This document shows, piece after piece, positions 1 through 8,176 of a stretch of DNA of 64,000 nt (position 1 is its first letter; each line of letters opens with the position of its first letter). Location: positions 868,001-932,000 of the forward strand of contig CBDAPX010000002.1 of the NCBI GenBank assembly GCA_965198725.1. The letters run 5' to 3'. The notes beneath the pieces are model-generated. The model searched no databases. It was not told the DNA's origin and was given only the letters and a program-made list of their open reading frames with translations. This DNA comes from CBDAPX01 sp965198725 (GTDB taxonomy: Bacteria > Pseudomonadota > Alphaproteobacteria > Rhodobacterales > Rhodobacteraceae). The position numbers were made by a program, and so were the translations under genes.

Positions 1-1574
1 CCATCGGACAGGGCAAGTTTCAGATGCGATTCCCCGACGCGTTTGGCAAAGCGCACTTCGACATCCGGCATGGCAAATCGCGGGCCGGGCGCACCGGCGC
101 CAAAGGGTCCGGCTTGGTCCAGCTGTTCGATCAGTTCCACGGTCGCCGCACCGGGCATCAGCGTTCCGTCCAGCTTCAGATTGGCCGGACCGGCGCGGTC
201 GGCTCCCTGTTTGGCCAGCAGCTCTGACAGACGATCCATGGCGGGTTCTAGCTGATCTCGCGCAACGGTCAGTCCGGCGGCCATCTTGTGCCCGCCGCCT
301 TTGATCAACAGTCCTTCTGCGGCCAGCCGCTGGATGGACGCGCCAAGATCGACGCCGGAAATAGACCGGCCAGACCCTTTGCCTTCGTCACCGTCAAAGC
401 CGATCACGATGGCCGGCCGGTTTGCCGTGTCCTTGAGGCGAGAGGCCACGATCCCGACAACACCCGGATGCCAACCGTCCTTAGCGGCCCAGACCAACGG
501 CGCGTCGAGACCACGCGCCTCGGCCTGCTCCATCGCGGCGGCACGGACCGCATTTTCTATATCGCGTCGTTCGCTGTTCAATTGGTCCAACCGCTCTGCC
601 AATGCCTCTGCCTCAGCGGGCGAAGCCGTGGACAGAAGCCGCGCGCCCAAATCGGCCTGGCCGATACGACCTCCGGCATTCACACGCGGGCCCAGCAGGA
701 ACCCGAGGTGATAGCTGGTCGGGGCTGTGTCCATGCGGGCCACATCAGAAAGGGCCACCAAACCAGGCCGCGCACGGCGGCCCATGACGGTCAAGCCTTG
801 GCGCACCAAGGCCCGGTTTAGACCGGTTAAAGGCGCAACATCTGCAACCGTGGCCAACGCCACCAAATCCAGAAGAGCAATCAGGTCCGGGCCGCGATGG
901 CCATCTTCCTTCAGCAGGCGATCTGCCTCGACCAGCATCATGAACACGACGCCTGCGGCACAGAGATATGCCAGATCGCCGGTTTCATCCTGTCGATTGG
1001 GATTTACGACGGCCACCGCTGGGGGCAGCGTCTCACCGCCCAGATGGTGATCCAGAACGATGACATCTGCCGCACCCTGTGCTGCGGCCAAAGGCTCATG
1101 CGAGAGCGTACCGCAATCGACGCAGATAATCAGGTCATGATCACGTGCCAATGCGGTCATCGCGGGCACATTCGGGCCATAGCCTTCGTCGATGCGGTCC
1201 GGGACATAAAGCGTTGCGCCTTGTCCCATGCTGCGCAACCAGCTGAGCAGCAAGGCCGCGGAACTGCCGCCATCGACATCATAGTCGGCAAACACAGCGA
1301 TCCGCTCTTTGCGCTTTACGGCGGCCAGAAACCGTTGCGCGGCGGGCTCCATATCGCGCAGCGTCCGAGGATCGGGCATCAGGTCACGCAGTTTTGGGGC
1401 GAGATAGGCGTCTGCCGCATCCGGGCTGACGCCCAACCGGGCCAAAACCTGACAAACAGCGCGGGGCAGGGATGTCTGCTGCGTCAGCGCTTCGGCCGCG
1501 CGTTCCATGTCCAGACCCGGCCCAACCCAGCGGCGGCCTGTCAGTGAAGCAGAGACATTCAAAAAGGCAGTCAT
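1..1574 (-). CDS. recJ: Single-stranded-DNA-specific exonuclease RecJ, C-terminus cut off by the window edge
   Basis: RecJ is a 5'-3' single-strand DNA exonuclease of recombination and mismatch repair. The frame stays open from an ATG at 1574 to the left edge, about 524 codons, so the stop and the last residues lie outside the window. The N-terminal half shows DHH-superfamily phosphoesterase motifs: an ADYDVDG segment about 95 residues in, then a VDCG motif and a DHHLGG motif. The C-terminal part has the DHHA1 signature KGSGRS and the GGGHKMAAG glycine-rich loop, both typical of RecJ. It lies directly downstream of glpX, but a strong hairpin terminator ends just before its start, so it probably needs its own promoter or read-through. 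Assignment is secure. Confidence 0.95.
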   Translation of the reverse strand, partial: MTAFLNVSASLTGRRWVGPGLDMERAAEALTQQTSLPRAVCQVLARLGVSPDAADAYLAPKLRDLMPDPRTLRDMEPAAQRFLAAVKRKERIAVFADYDVDGGSSAALLLSWLRSMGQGATLYVPDRIDEGYGPNVPAMTALARDHDLIICVDCGTLSHEPLAAAQGAADVIVLDHHLGGETLPPAVAVVNPNRQDETGDLAYLCAAGVVFMMLVEADRLLKEDGHRGPDLIALLDLVALATVADVAPLTGLNRALVRQGLTVMGRRARPGLVALSDVARMDTAPTSYHLGFLLGPRVNAGGRIGQADLGARLLSTASPAEAEALAERLDQLNSERRDIENAVRAAAMEQAEARGLDAPLVWAAKDGWHPGVVGIVASRLKDTANRPAIVIGFDGDEGKGSGRSISGVDLGASIQRLAAEGLLIKGGGHKMAAGLTVARDQLEPAMDRLSELLAKQGADRAGPANLKLDGTLMPGAATVELIEQLDQAGPFGAGAPGPRFAMPDVEVRFAKRVGESHLKLALSD

Positions 1575-1588
1575 TGGATCCTTATGAC

Positions 1589-1619
1589 AAAAAAATCGCG
1601 CCAGTCCACTGGCGCGATT
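1589..1619 (-). terminator. Rho-independent terminator of glpX
   Basis: A perfect 11-bp stem (1594-1604 paired with 1609-1619) with a TCCA-type tetraloop is followed on the minus strand by a run of seven T (1589-1595). It lies 25 bases past the glpX stop and 15 bases before the recJ start, separating the two transcripts. Confidence 0.87.
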
Positions 1620-1643
1620 GAACGGTGCATGGTGTTTCGGCGT

Positions 1644-2624
1644 TTACCGGCCCGGCACGGTGCCCTTTGGCGTGCGGTACTGCATGCGCCGAACCGAACC
1701 GGTTTTGGAACGCATGAGCAGCGTCTCTGTGGTGATCCACTCTGGCTCTCGCCGAATGCCTGGCAACAAAGTGCCGCCAGTAACCCCGGTCGCAGCAAAG
1801 ATCACGTCCTGCGTCACCATCTCATCGCGGCTGTATACCTTGTTGAGATCGGTGATCCCGGCCTTTTCTGCGCGGCCTTTTTCGTCGTCATTGCGGAACA
1901 GCAGTTTGCCGTAAATCTGACCGCCCATGCATTTCAGTGCCGCAGCCGCCAACACGCCCTCGGGCGCGCCGCCAGACCCCATATACATATCGATCCCGGT
2001 AGTCGCACTTTCGGCGCAATGCATCACGCCGGCCACGTCGCTATCCGTGATCAGACGAATGGACGCTCCAGTCGACCGTACCTCTTCGATCATTTCTTCG
2101 TGCCGAGGGCGTTCGAGGATACAAACCGTGATGTCAGAAGGGGCACAGCCCTTTTCCGTTGCTAGGGCAGAAACGCGCGTGGCCGGTGGCATGTCCAATG
2201 TCACCAAACCTTCGGAATAGCCCGGGCCGATGGCCAGTTTTTCCATGTATACGTCTGGGGCGTGCAGCATCGAGCTGCGGGGGCCCATGGCAATGACGGT
2301 CAGGGCATTGGGCATGTCCTTGGCCGTCAGCGTGGTGCCTTCCAGCGGGTCCAGCGCAATGTCAACGCCTGGACCGTTCCCGGTGCCCACTTCTTCGCCG
2401 ATATACAGCATCGGCGCTTCGTCGCGTTCGCCTTCACCGATCACAACCACCCCGGCGATGTCGAGCAAGTTCAACTGTTCGCGCATCGCGTTCACGGCGG
2501 CTTGGTCGGCCGCTTTTTCATCGCCGCGTCCGATCAACGAGGCCGAGGCCAGCGCTGCCTGTTCAGCAACACGGGCCAGGCCCAGCGACAGCATACGGTC
2601 GTGGAATTCGACATTGGTGGTCAT
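1644..2624 (-). CDS. glpX: Class II fructose-1,6-bisphosphatase
   Basis: Hydrolyses fructose-1,6-bisphosphate to fructose-6-phosphate in gluconeogenesis and pentose regeneration; cytosolic and metal-dependent. The 326-residue product has the normal GlpX length. Family signatures are visible: GEGERDEAPMLYIGEE near residue 60 and the metal-binding DPLEGTTL near residue 90, then the YMGSGGAPEGV segment in the middle. The ATG at 2624 has AAGGACC upstream. It follows hom at a spacing of 37 bases on the same strand and probably shares its transcript, the usual hom-glpX order in this bacterial family. A strong terminator closes it. Confidence 0.96.
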   Translation of the reverse strand: MTTNVEFHDRMLSLGLARVAEQAALASASLIGRGDEKAADQAAVNAMREQLNLLDIAGVVVIGEGERDEAPMLYIGEEVGTGNGPGVDIALDPLEGTTLTAKDMPNALTVIAMGPRSSMLHAPDVYMEKLAIGPGYSEGLVTLDMPPATRVSALATEKGCAPSDITVCILERPRHEEMIEEVRSTGASIRLITDSDVAGVMHCAESATTGIDMYMGSGGAPEGVLAAAALKCMGGQIYGKLLFRNDDEKGRAEKAGITDLNKVYSRDEMVTQDVIFAATGVTGGTLLPGIRREPEWITTETLLMRSKTGSVRRMQYRTPKGTVPGR

Positions 2625-2661
2625 GAGAAGGGTCCTTTTGAAATTCTGGGATCAGTGTGAA

Positions 2662-3948
2662 TCAAACGGTTTCAATACGCAAGGCGACGGGTTCATCCGC
2701 CACAACATCGGTTTGGCGCATGGCTGTCATTGCCTCATTCAGGGCACTGCGCGTCGTCTTATGCGTCACAATCAAAACAGGGGCTTTGGTATCTTCATGC
2801 CCATACTGGCGCATCCGGTCGATAGAGATGCCAAAATCGCCCAGAACAGTTGCGATTTTGGCCAGCGCACCGGGTTTGTCGACCAGCTTCATTCGCAAGT
2901 AATATGGCGCAGGCAGGATCGACGATGCCGCAGTGGCGTTTTCCAACTGCGTGGCGGGTTGGCCAAAGGTTGGCAGGCGCACGCCACGCGCAATGTCACA
3001 GACGTCCCCCATCACCGCGCTCGCCGTGGGTCCTTCGCCAGCTCCGGGGCCACGCAGGACAATCTGGTCAACCGCATGGCCGTCGATCACGACCATATTG
3101 GTTCCACCCTCGAGCTGCCCGATGGGCGAGGCCGCCGGGACCAAGCAAGGCTGCATGCGCTGTTCCAATCCACGACCGGTTTTTTGCGCCACGCCCAAAA
3201 GTTTGATCCGGAACCCCATATCCGCGGCGGCGCGGATGTCTTCGATCGATACCTTGTCTATGCCTTCGATCTCTATCCCGGCAAAGTTTGGACTTGTGCC
3301 AAAGGCGATAGAGGACAGCAGCGCCAGTTTGTGGCTGGCGTCGATACCACCCACATCCAGCGTTGGATCAGCCTCAAGATAACCCAGCGCATCCGCCTCT
3401 TTGAAAATCTCTTCATAGGGCAGCCCGGAATGCTCCATCCGGGTCAGGATGTAGTTGCAGGTGCCATTCATCACGCCCATGACCCGGGTGATTTCGTTGC
3501 CTGCGAGGCCTTCCAGCAGTGATTTAATGACCGGGATACCGCCCGCAACGGCGGCCTCGTAACGGATCACGCGGCCCGAGGCTTCGGCCTGTTCTGCCAA
3601 TGCCTGCCCGTGGATCGCCAGCATCGCCTTATTGGCGGTCACAACGTCCTTGCCGGTTTCAAGCGCCGCTTCGGTCGCGGCCTTGGCTGCTCCGGCTTCG
3701 CCGCCCATCAGTTCGACAAACACATCGACGTCATCGCGCCGGGCCAAAGCCACCGGGTCGCTTTCCCAGTCATAGCCTTGCAACGACACGCCGCGATCTT
3801 TGCCGGCATCCCGCGCGCTGACGGCAGTAATAGTGATCTCGCGCCCGGTGCGCGCGCTCAGCAATGCGGCATATTGGCGGATGATCCGCACGACGCCCAC
3901 CCCGACAGTTCCCAATCCAGCGATCCCGAGGCGGAGCGGTTCAGTCAT
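2662..3948 (-). CDS. hom: Homoserine dehydrogenase
   Basis: NAD(P)H-dependent reduction of aspartate semialdehyde to homoserine, the branch point to threonine and methionine. The protein has 428 residues: an N-terminal Rossmann fold beginning LGIAGLGTVGVGVV, the catalytic region with TANKAMLA and the VAGGIPVI segment near residue 135, and a C-terminal ACT domain (LRMKLVDKPGALAKIATVLG) for allosteric control, normally by threonine. The ATG at 3948 starts right at the fold. First gene of the hom-glpX unit. Confidence 0.96.
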   Translation of the reverse strand: MTEPLRLGIAGLGTVGVGVVRIIRQYAALLSARTGREITITAVSARDAGKDRGVSLQGYDWESDPVALARRDDVDVFVELMGGEAGAAKAATEAALETGKDVVTANKAMLAIHGQALAEQAEASGRVIRYEAAVAGGIPVIKSLLEGLAGNEITRVMGVMNGTCNYILTRMEHSGLPYEEIFKEADALGYLEADPTLDVGGIDASHKLALLSSIAFGTSPNFAGIEIEGIDKVSIEDIRAAADMGFRIKLLGVAQKTGRGLEQRMQPCLVPAASPIGQLEGGTNMVVIDGHAVDQIVLRGPGAGEGPTASAVMGDVCDIARGVRLPTFGQPATQLENATAASSILPAPYYLRMKLVDKPGALAKIATVLGDFGISIDRMRQYGHEDTKAPVLIVTHKTTRSALNEAMTAMRQTDVVADEPVALRIETV

Positions 3949-4018
3949 TGGCGAGGTCCTTCAATGTCGTTTTGTCAGCGTCCTATCCCGTTCGCTTCTG
4001 GCGTGCAACGCGTCTTGA

Positions 4019-4288
4019 TCAAGAACCCGGGTCGGACGCCGTTTCTTCATCGACATTGCGCAAGCGATCGGCACGCGCGGTCAAGGCATCGGCCCGAGCG
4101 GTCAATTGGGCGATTTCTTCTTCGGACTGCTGAGCGGGGGATTGCCAGTCTGGCCCACGCGGGGGCAGTGGCAGCAAATCAGGGTAATCCACATCGCGGA
4201 TGTCTTCGGTGGCTTTCTCCAGTTCAGGCACCTGCACGCAGGCGCTCAGCCCGATGCAAATGATCAGCCATTTCAGAATGCGACGCAT
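4019..4288 (-). CDS. Small putative lipoprotein
   Basis: An 89-residue product starting MRRILKWLIICIGLSAC. The hydrophobic N-terminus with LSAC fits a signal peptidase II lipobox, so the mature protein would be lipidated at Cys17. The remainder is acidic, with a proline-rich stretch followed by an Ala/Glu/Arg-rich segment (about residues 50-75) with coiled-coil character. An upstream in-frame start at 4333 would put 15 extra residues before the signal peptide, so the ATG at 4288 is preferred. It sits 70 bases ahead of hom on the same strand, and its start lies close to the start of the divergent TetR gene. Function unknown. Confidence 0.72.
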   Translation of the reverse strand: MRRILKWLIICIGLSACVQVPELEKATEDIRDVDYPDLLPLPPRGPDWQSPAQQSEEEIAQLTARADALTARADRLRNVDEETASDPGS

Positions 4289-4383
4289 GATACCTCCGCT
4301 TGATAGCATGGTGATGCAACAGGTTGGGGCCATGGGGCAAGTGGGGCTTTTATCTGAACGAGCGTCCAGTTACGGTTTGCCCA

Positions 4384-4974
4384 ATGGCACGTACCGCAGG
4401 TTCTCATTCCGATATTACTGGCCCGCGCATTCGCGACGCGGCGTTGCAGCTCTTTGCGTCCCACGGGTTTGCCGCCGTTTCGATGCGTCAGATCGCGCGC
4501 GCGGTCGGTGTGCAAGCCGGGGCGCTGTACAATTACACACCGGACAAGCAAAGCCTGCTCTTTGATTTGATGCGGCGGCATATGGAGGACCTGTTGGATC
4601 GATGGGCCGAGGTGCCCGCAGGCGATCCATTTGCCCGGTTAGAAGCCTTTACCCGGTTTCACATCGGGTATCATTTGACCCGCCCCGAAGAGGTGTTCAT
4701 CGCCTATATGGAGCTGCGGAACCTGACCGCCGAAAACTTTGCGCAAATTGAAGCTTTGCGGCGGAAATATGAGGCCGCATTGGAAAAGATCCTGCGCGAC
4801 GGGGCGGCAGACGGCAGTTTCGACGTTGAAGATCCCCGGATCACATCCATGGCAGTGATTGCCATGCTCACCGGGGTCAACACCTGGTATCGGGCAGAAG
4901 GTCGACTGACAGGACAAGAGGTGGCAGACCTCTATTGGAATATGGTCCGAAACCTGGTTGTCGCAGGAAAGTAG
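4384..4974 (+). CDS. TetR/AcrR-family transcriptional regulator
   Basis: A one-component repressor, 196 residues from the ATG at 4384. The N-terminal TetR helix-turn-helix is clear: IRDAALQLFASHGFAAVSMR, then QIARAVGVQAGALYNY. The C-terminal ligand-binding domain (about residues 70-190) is generic and the ligand cannot be read. A 20-codon upstream extension to 4324 is open but runs past the normal family start. It ends in TAG, showing TAG is an ordinary stop here. It is divergent from the lipoprotein-hom group; no obvious target operon adjoins it downstream. Confidence 0.88.
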   Translation: MARTAGSHSDITGPRIRDAALQLFASHGFAAVSMRQIARAVGVQAGALYNYTPDKQSLLFDLMRRHMEDLLDRWAEVPAGDPFARLEAFTRFHIGYHLTRPEEVFIAYMELRNLTAENFAQIEALRRKYEAALEKILRDGAADGSFDVEDPRITSMAVIAMLTGVNTWYRAEGRLTGQEVADLYWNMVRNLVVAGK

Positions 4975-5327
4975 ACGTCAAACGGTACCTGTCGGCTGGT
5001 GCTGATCGGTCAACGTGGATTTAATCCGTTTGGGTCGTCTGATCGATTGATCTGATTCTTCAAACCCGTTGATCCAGCCTAGAAAATCAGGTCGCGGTTC
5101 GGCAGGACGGATGCGCTGCCGCCAAAATCAGGTCATACCTGCGTTGCCCTTTGCAAATGCGCCTTTCTAGTATTGGCCCAACTTATTGTGGGTGTGTGCC
5201 GATTTTGGTGTGCTTTTCGTTTGTGCGATGGGGTGTTTACCCCACCACAATCGGCAAAAAAATGTAGACGATGACAGGGCCTGCATGCTCTATTTCAGGT
5301 CATAAATCCGTTACACAGTTGCCAAAC
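4975..5327. other. Intergenic region of about 350 bases holding one inverted repeat
   Basis: No gene or RNA was recognised between the TetR stop and the small ORF at 5328. The only structure seen is a nested inverted repeat at 5197-5256, listed separately. Base composition is more AT-rich than in the flanking genes. Confidence 0.6.
5197..5256. repeat. Nested inverted repeat, possible cruciform or RNA hairpin
   Basis: The outer arms 5197-5210 and 5243-5256 match at 13 of 14 positions (TGCCGATT then TTGGTG against its inverse). Inside, 5229-5234 and 5239-5244 form a perfect TGGGGT/ACCCCA stem with a GTTT loop that competes with the right outer arm. The right side is followed by seven A on the plus strand, so it is not a standard terminator in either direction. 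Role unknown. Confidence 0.55.
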
Positions 5328-5534
5328 ATGCCGACCACTCAATACATCGCTGAAACCAACGACCAGAACGCCATTGAGGTTGTTTGGTTAAGGCAAAAGG
5401 GCACCAAAGCCGCCCGCGTTTTTGACGCGTCCAAAGACCAGTTTGATCCTTGTGAGCCGGCAGAGTTTTCTGGCGCGACAGAAGCCGAAATCACCCGTTG
5501 GTTGCTTGCGCGATCCAAAGTAATTTCCAGCTAA
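5328..5534 (+). CDS. Small hypothetical protein, 68 residues
   Basis: From the ATG at 5328 the product is 68 residues, mixed charged, without signal peptide or membrane segment, and ends in WLLARSKVISS. The sequence (IEVVWLRQKGTKAARVFDAS, then an FDPCEPAEFSGAT stretch) looks like a real small cytosolic protein rather than a shadow: its composition is normal and nothing overlaps it. A longer frame to 5271 is open but less natural. It is convergent with phnM. I do not recognise the family. Confidence 0.5.
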   Translation: MPTTQYIAETNDQNAIEVVWLRQKGTKAARVFDASKDQFDPCEPAEFSGATEAEITRWLLARSKVISS

Positions 5535-5573
5535 GTCACTTTATGAACTGGGCGGATGCAGCCGCCATCGACA

Positions 5574-6716
5574 TCAGCCGATTTTGTATCCTTGGCTCCA
5601 AACGCCGCGTAGGATGGGTGTTTGACCAACCTGGCGTACACGCAGAACATCCCCACGCATCCCCGTTTGCAAAGCCCCACGGTCGTTCAACCGAGCCGCT
5701 TTTGCAGGATTGCGCGTTACAGTCGCGACCGCGCGCGGCAAGTCATCCCAAATTTGCGCTAAACGAAACGCGGAGAGCAGCAGCGCCGAGGGCACGTAGT
5801 CTGACGAGACGATGTCCAATAGATCCAGCTTGGCCAGCTCTTCTGCCGCAACGTTGCCGGAATGCGATCCGCCGCGGATCAGGTTGGGCGCTCCCATCAT
5901 CACGGCGATGCCATGCTGCCGACAGGCTTTGGCTGCTTCGACGGTTGTTGGAAACTCGGCAAAACCGACGCCATTTTGCGCGGATGTCGAAACATGGTCT
6001 GCCGTTGTGTCATCGTGGCTGGCTAGCACCGCGCCCAAGCGATTTGCTTCGACAACTGCTCCGGTTTCATGCTTAGCCCCAAAGCGTTCCTGCAGGCGCA
6101 GCAGGTTTTCGACATGCTCTTTGAATTCGGCGTCGTTCATGCCGCGTTTTTTTGAAACATAGGTTTTTAGCGCAGTCAGATCGCGGAATTGCCGTTGACC
6201 CGGTGCGTGGTCCATCAGGCTGACGATGCCGACGCGATCTTCGGCGTCGAATGCCGCCAATTCTTCGAGCAGGGTTTCCGAACAGATCTCGGCGCGCAGA
6301 TGCAAGAAATGGCTGATCTTGAAGAGGCCCTGTGCCCGGGCCGCCAGCAATTCGTCGGCCAATTTGCGGGCATAGTCGATATAGCGCCCTTTGCCCGAAT
6401 GGATGGATCCTACGCGCATCGCATCGAAAACAGTTGTAATTCCGGTCGAGGCCAGCTCTGCATCATGGGCCAAAAGGGCGGGCAGGTGGGGCCAGTCAAC
6501 AGCCGGTCGAGGCTCGATATGCCGTTCGACATTGTCCGTATGCAGCTCTACCAGACCCGGCAAAACCAAGTCGCCCGCGCAGTCGATGGCGCCAGTTGGA
6601 ACAGCATCCCCTTCTTCAATCCGTGTGATCACGCCATTTTCGATCGTGACCGCGCCCAGCACAACACGATCCGTCAGAACAAGTGTTGCATTGGCAAGGC
6701 ACAGATATCCCGGCAT
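5574..6716 (-). CDS. phnM: Alpha-D-ribose 1-methylphosphonate 5-triphosphate diphosphatase PhnM
   Basis: PhnM removes pyrophosphate from ribose 1-alkylphosphonate 5-triphosphate to give the substrate of the C-P lyase PhnJ. It is an amidohydrolase-fold enzyme: LVLPGLVELHTDNVERH carries metal-binding residues, followed by ITTVFDAMRVGS, the VSLMDHAPGQRQF segment, ASHDDTT and IVSSDYVPSALL near the C-terminus. The start is uncertain: ATG at 6716 gives 380 residues, close to the E. coli length of 378, and begins at the conserved CLANATLVL. Alternatives are 6740 and 6767; the last abuts the stop of the preceding 60-residue ORF (TAA, one base, ATG). Last gene of the C-P lyase operon. Confidence 0.93.
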   Translation of the reverse strand: MPGYLCLANATLVLTDRVVLGAVTIENGVITRIEEGDAVPTGAIDCAGDLVLPGLVELHTDNVERHIEPRPAVDWPHLPALLAHDAELASTGITTVFDAMRVGSIHSGKGRYIDYARKLADELLAARAQGLFKISHFLHLRAEICSETLLEELAAFDAEDRVGIVSLMDHAPGQRQFRDLTALKTYVSKKRGMNDAEFKEHVENLLRLQERFGAKHETGAVVEANRLGAVLASHDDTTADHVSTSAQNGVGFAEFPTTVEAAKACRQHGIAVMMGAPNLIRGGSHSGNVAAEELAKLDLLDIVSSDYVPSALLLSAFRLAQIWDDLPRAVATVTRNPAKAARLNDRGALQTGMRGDVLRVRQVGQTPILRGVWSQGYKIG

Positions 6717-6768
6717 CTCGCCGCTATGCGATTGGGTCATTGAGGGCGCAGAGAAAGGGGAGTGCATT

Positions 6769-6951
6769 TTAAATTCTCGCTTTGCAACGTTCCAAGGCCT
6801 GCCGGAAGGCTTTCGTAGGACGTGGAAACAACAAATAAGTTGGCGCGCGGCCACTGGTCGAAATGATCGGTTTCGATGACATCCGGATGACATCCCGCCG
6901 GTCTAGCCGCACCTGGCACAGTATGGACGGGTCTTGCACGCACATCTTCAC
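6769..6951 (-). CDS. Candidate 60-residue protein inside the C-P lyase operon
   Basis: A GTG at 6951 overlaps the phnN stop (GTGA), and the TAA at 6769-6771 lies one base before an ATG of the phnM frame. All other junctions of this operon are overlaps or gaps of a few bases, so this ORF would remove the only large gap. The product is basic (a DRRD motif near residue 17, a C-terminal segment ending RCKARI) and matches no family I know. Third codon positions are G/C-rich in the first half and weaker in the second. It could instead be untranslated leader or an unannotated 5' extension. Moderate to low confidence. Confidence 0.4.
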   Translation of the reverse strand: MKMCVQDPSILCQVRLDRRDVIRMSSKPIISTSGRAPTYLLFPRPTKAFRQALERCKARI

Positions 6952-7493
6952 ACGCGCGCCGGTTGAAGCAAAGACATCGCGCAGCCGATTGTCTGATCCA
7001 GCGACCCATCATTTGACAGATGCATGATATTGAGGCCTTGGGGCAAAGGTTTCTGTCCCTCGGCAAGGCGGCCTGCGATCTCTGCTTCGCTTTCCCGCCC
7101 TCGCGCGGCCAAACGGGCCGCAAGCGTTTCGGGGCGTGCGGTAATGTTCAAAACCACCAGATTTGGAAACGCATCCGACGCCGCAACAAGGGCTTTGCGT
7201 GAAAAATTGGCGAGGCAATCGGTGCCCTTGTTCAACTGGTATCTTACGGTCTGTGGAATGCCGTAATGCAGCCCATGCGCAACCCAATAGACAATGAAGG
7301 CCCCGTTTTCGGCCATGTTCTGAAATTCTGGCACGGACACGGCATCATAGTCTTCTCCGCCAAGGTCGGGCGCCCGCGTGATGACCCGCCGCACCAAATG
7401 GGTTTGCGGCATCACGTCGTGAATGCCGCGCATCACGCTGTCTTTGCCCATGCCAGAGGGGCCAACAACCGCGATGAGGCGACCTTCTGTCAT
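6948..7493 (-). CDS. phnN: Ribose 1,5-bisphosphate phosphokinase PhnN
   Basis: PhnN phosphorylates ribose 1,5-bisphosphate to PRPP, feeding the C-P lyase product into nucleotide synthesis. The 181-residue protein belongs to the guanylate-kinase-like P-loop family: GRLIAVVGPSGMGKDSVM at the N-terminus is the Walker A, followed by RRVITRAP and a middle YWVAHGLHYGIP segment typical of PhnN. Its ATG overlaps the phnL stop as ATGA (7490-7493), indicating translational coupling. Confidence 0.94.
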   Translation of the reverse strand: MTEGRLIAVVGPSGMGKDSVMRGIHDVMPQTHLVRRVITRAPDLGGEDYDAVSVPEFQNMAENGAFIVYWVAHGLHYGIPQTVRYQLNKGTDCLANFSRKALVAASDAFPNLVVLNITARPETLAARLAARGRESEAEIAGRLAEGQKPLPQGLNIMHLSNDGSLDQTIGCAMSLLQPARV

Positions 7494-8173
7494 GCCGCCA
7501 TCCCAGGGGTAAAATGGCTGACATCAATCTCACGGTCACACACCCGCGCGCGGGCCGCCTCGTCATGAAAAATCCCGATGATGGCGGCACCGCGTGCCTT
7601 GGCCTCTTCGATAAGGGTCAGGACAATCTCGCGGTTTGTGGCATCAAGGCTCGCTGTGGGTTCGTCCAAAAGCATCGCGGGATAGGCATGCGCAAAGCCG
7701 CGCGCGATGTTCACCCGTTGTTGTTCGCCGCCGGAAAAAGTTGTGGGCGACAAGGACCAAAGCCGCTCTGGAATATTGAGCTGGGCCAACAGGGTGCGCG
7801 CCCGTTCTTGCGCCGCATCTGCCGGGGTGCCCAACGCACGCAAGGGTTCGGCCACCACATCCAATGTCGGCACACGTGGGACGACGCGCAGGAACTGGCT
7901 CACATAGCCCAACACGTCACGGCGCAAGGCGATAACCTCACGCGGTTCGGCCTGCACCAGATCGACATCGCCAATTCGGATATATCCGGACTGCGCAAGG
8001 TAGTTGCCATAGATCATCCGCATCAGGGTGGATTTGCCGGCTCCAGAGGCCCCGGTAAGCGCCACGCATTCGCCGGGGGCAACGGTCAGAGATACATCGC
8101 GGATCACCTCAATTACGGCGCTGCCTTGATTGTGGAGGGTAAAGGTCTTTGAGACGTCTTTAAGCTCGATCAT
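7490..8173 (-). CDS. phnL: C-P lyase complex ATP-binding subunit PhnL
   Basis: ABC-type ATPase of 227 residues belonging to the C-P lyase, not to a transporter. Walker A GASGAGKST is near residue 41, signature FSGGEQQRVNIARG near 150, and Walker B MLLDEPTASLD follows it. PhnL is needed with PhnG, H and I for the nucleosidase-like step that attaches ribose triphosphate to the phosphonate. It starts three bases after the phnK stop. Confidence 0.94.
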   Translation of the reverse strand: MIELKDVSKTFTLHNQGSAVIEVIRDVSLTVAPGECVALTGASGAGKSTLMRMIYGNYLAQSGYIRIGDVDLVQAEPREVIALRRDVLGYVSQFLRVVPRVPTLDVVAEPLRALGTPADAAQERARTLLAQLNIPERLWSLSPTTFSGGEQQRVNIARGFAHAYPAMLLDEPTASLDATNREIVLTLIEEAKARGAAIIGIFHDEAARARVCDREIDVSHFTPGMAA

Positions 8174-8176
8174 CGT

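Noticed and set aside
5498..6076. Plus-strand 192-codon frame opposite phnM
   Set aside because: It overlaps conserved phnM sequence in antisense and shows no family motif.
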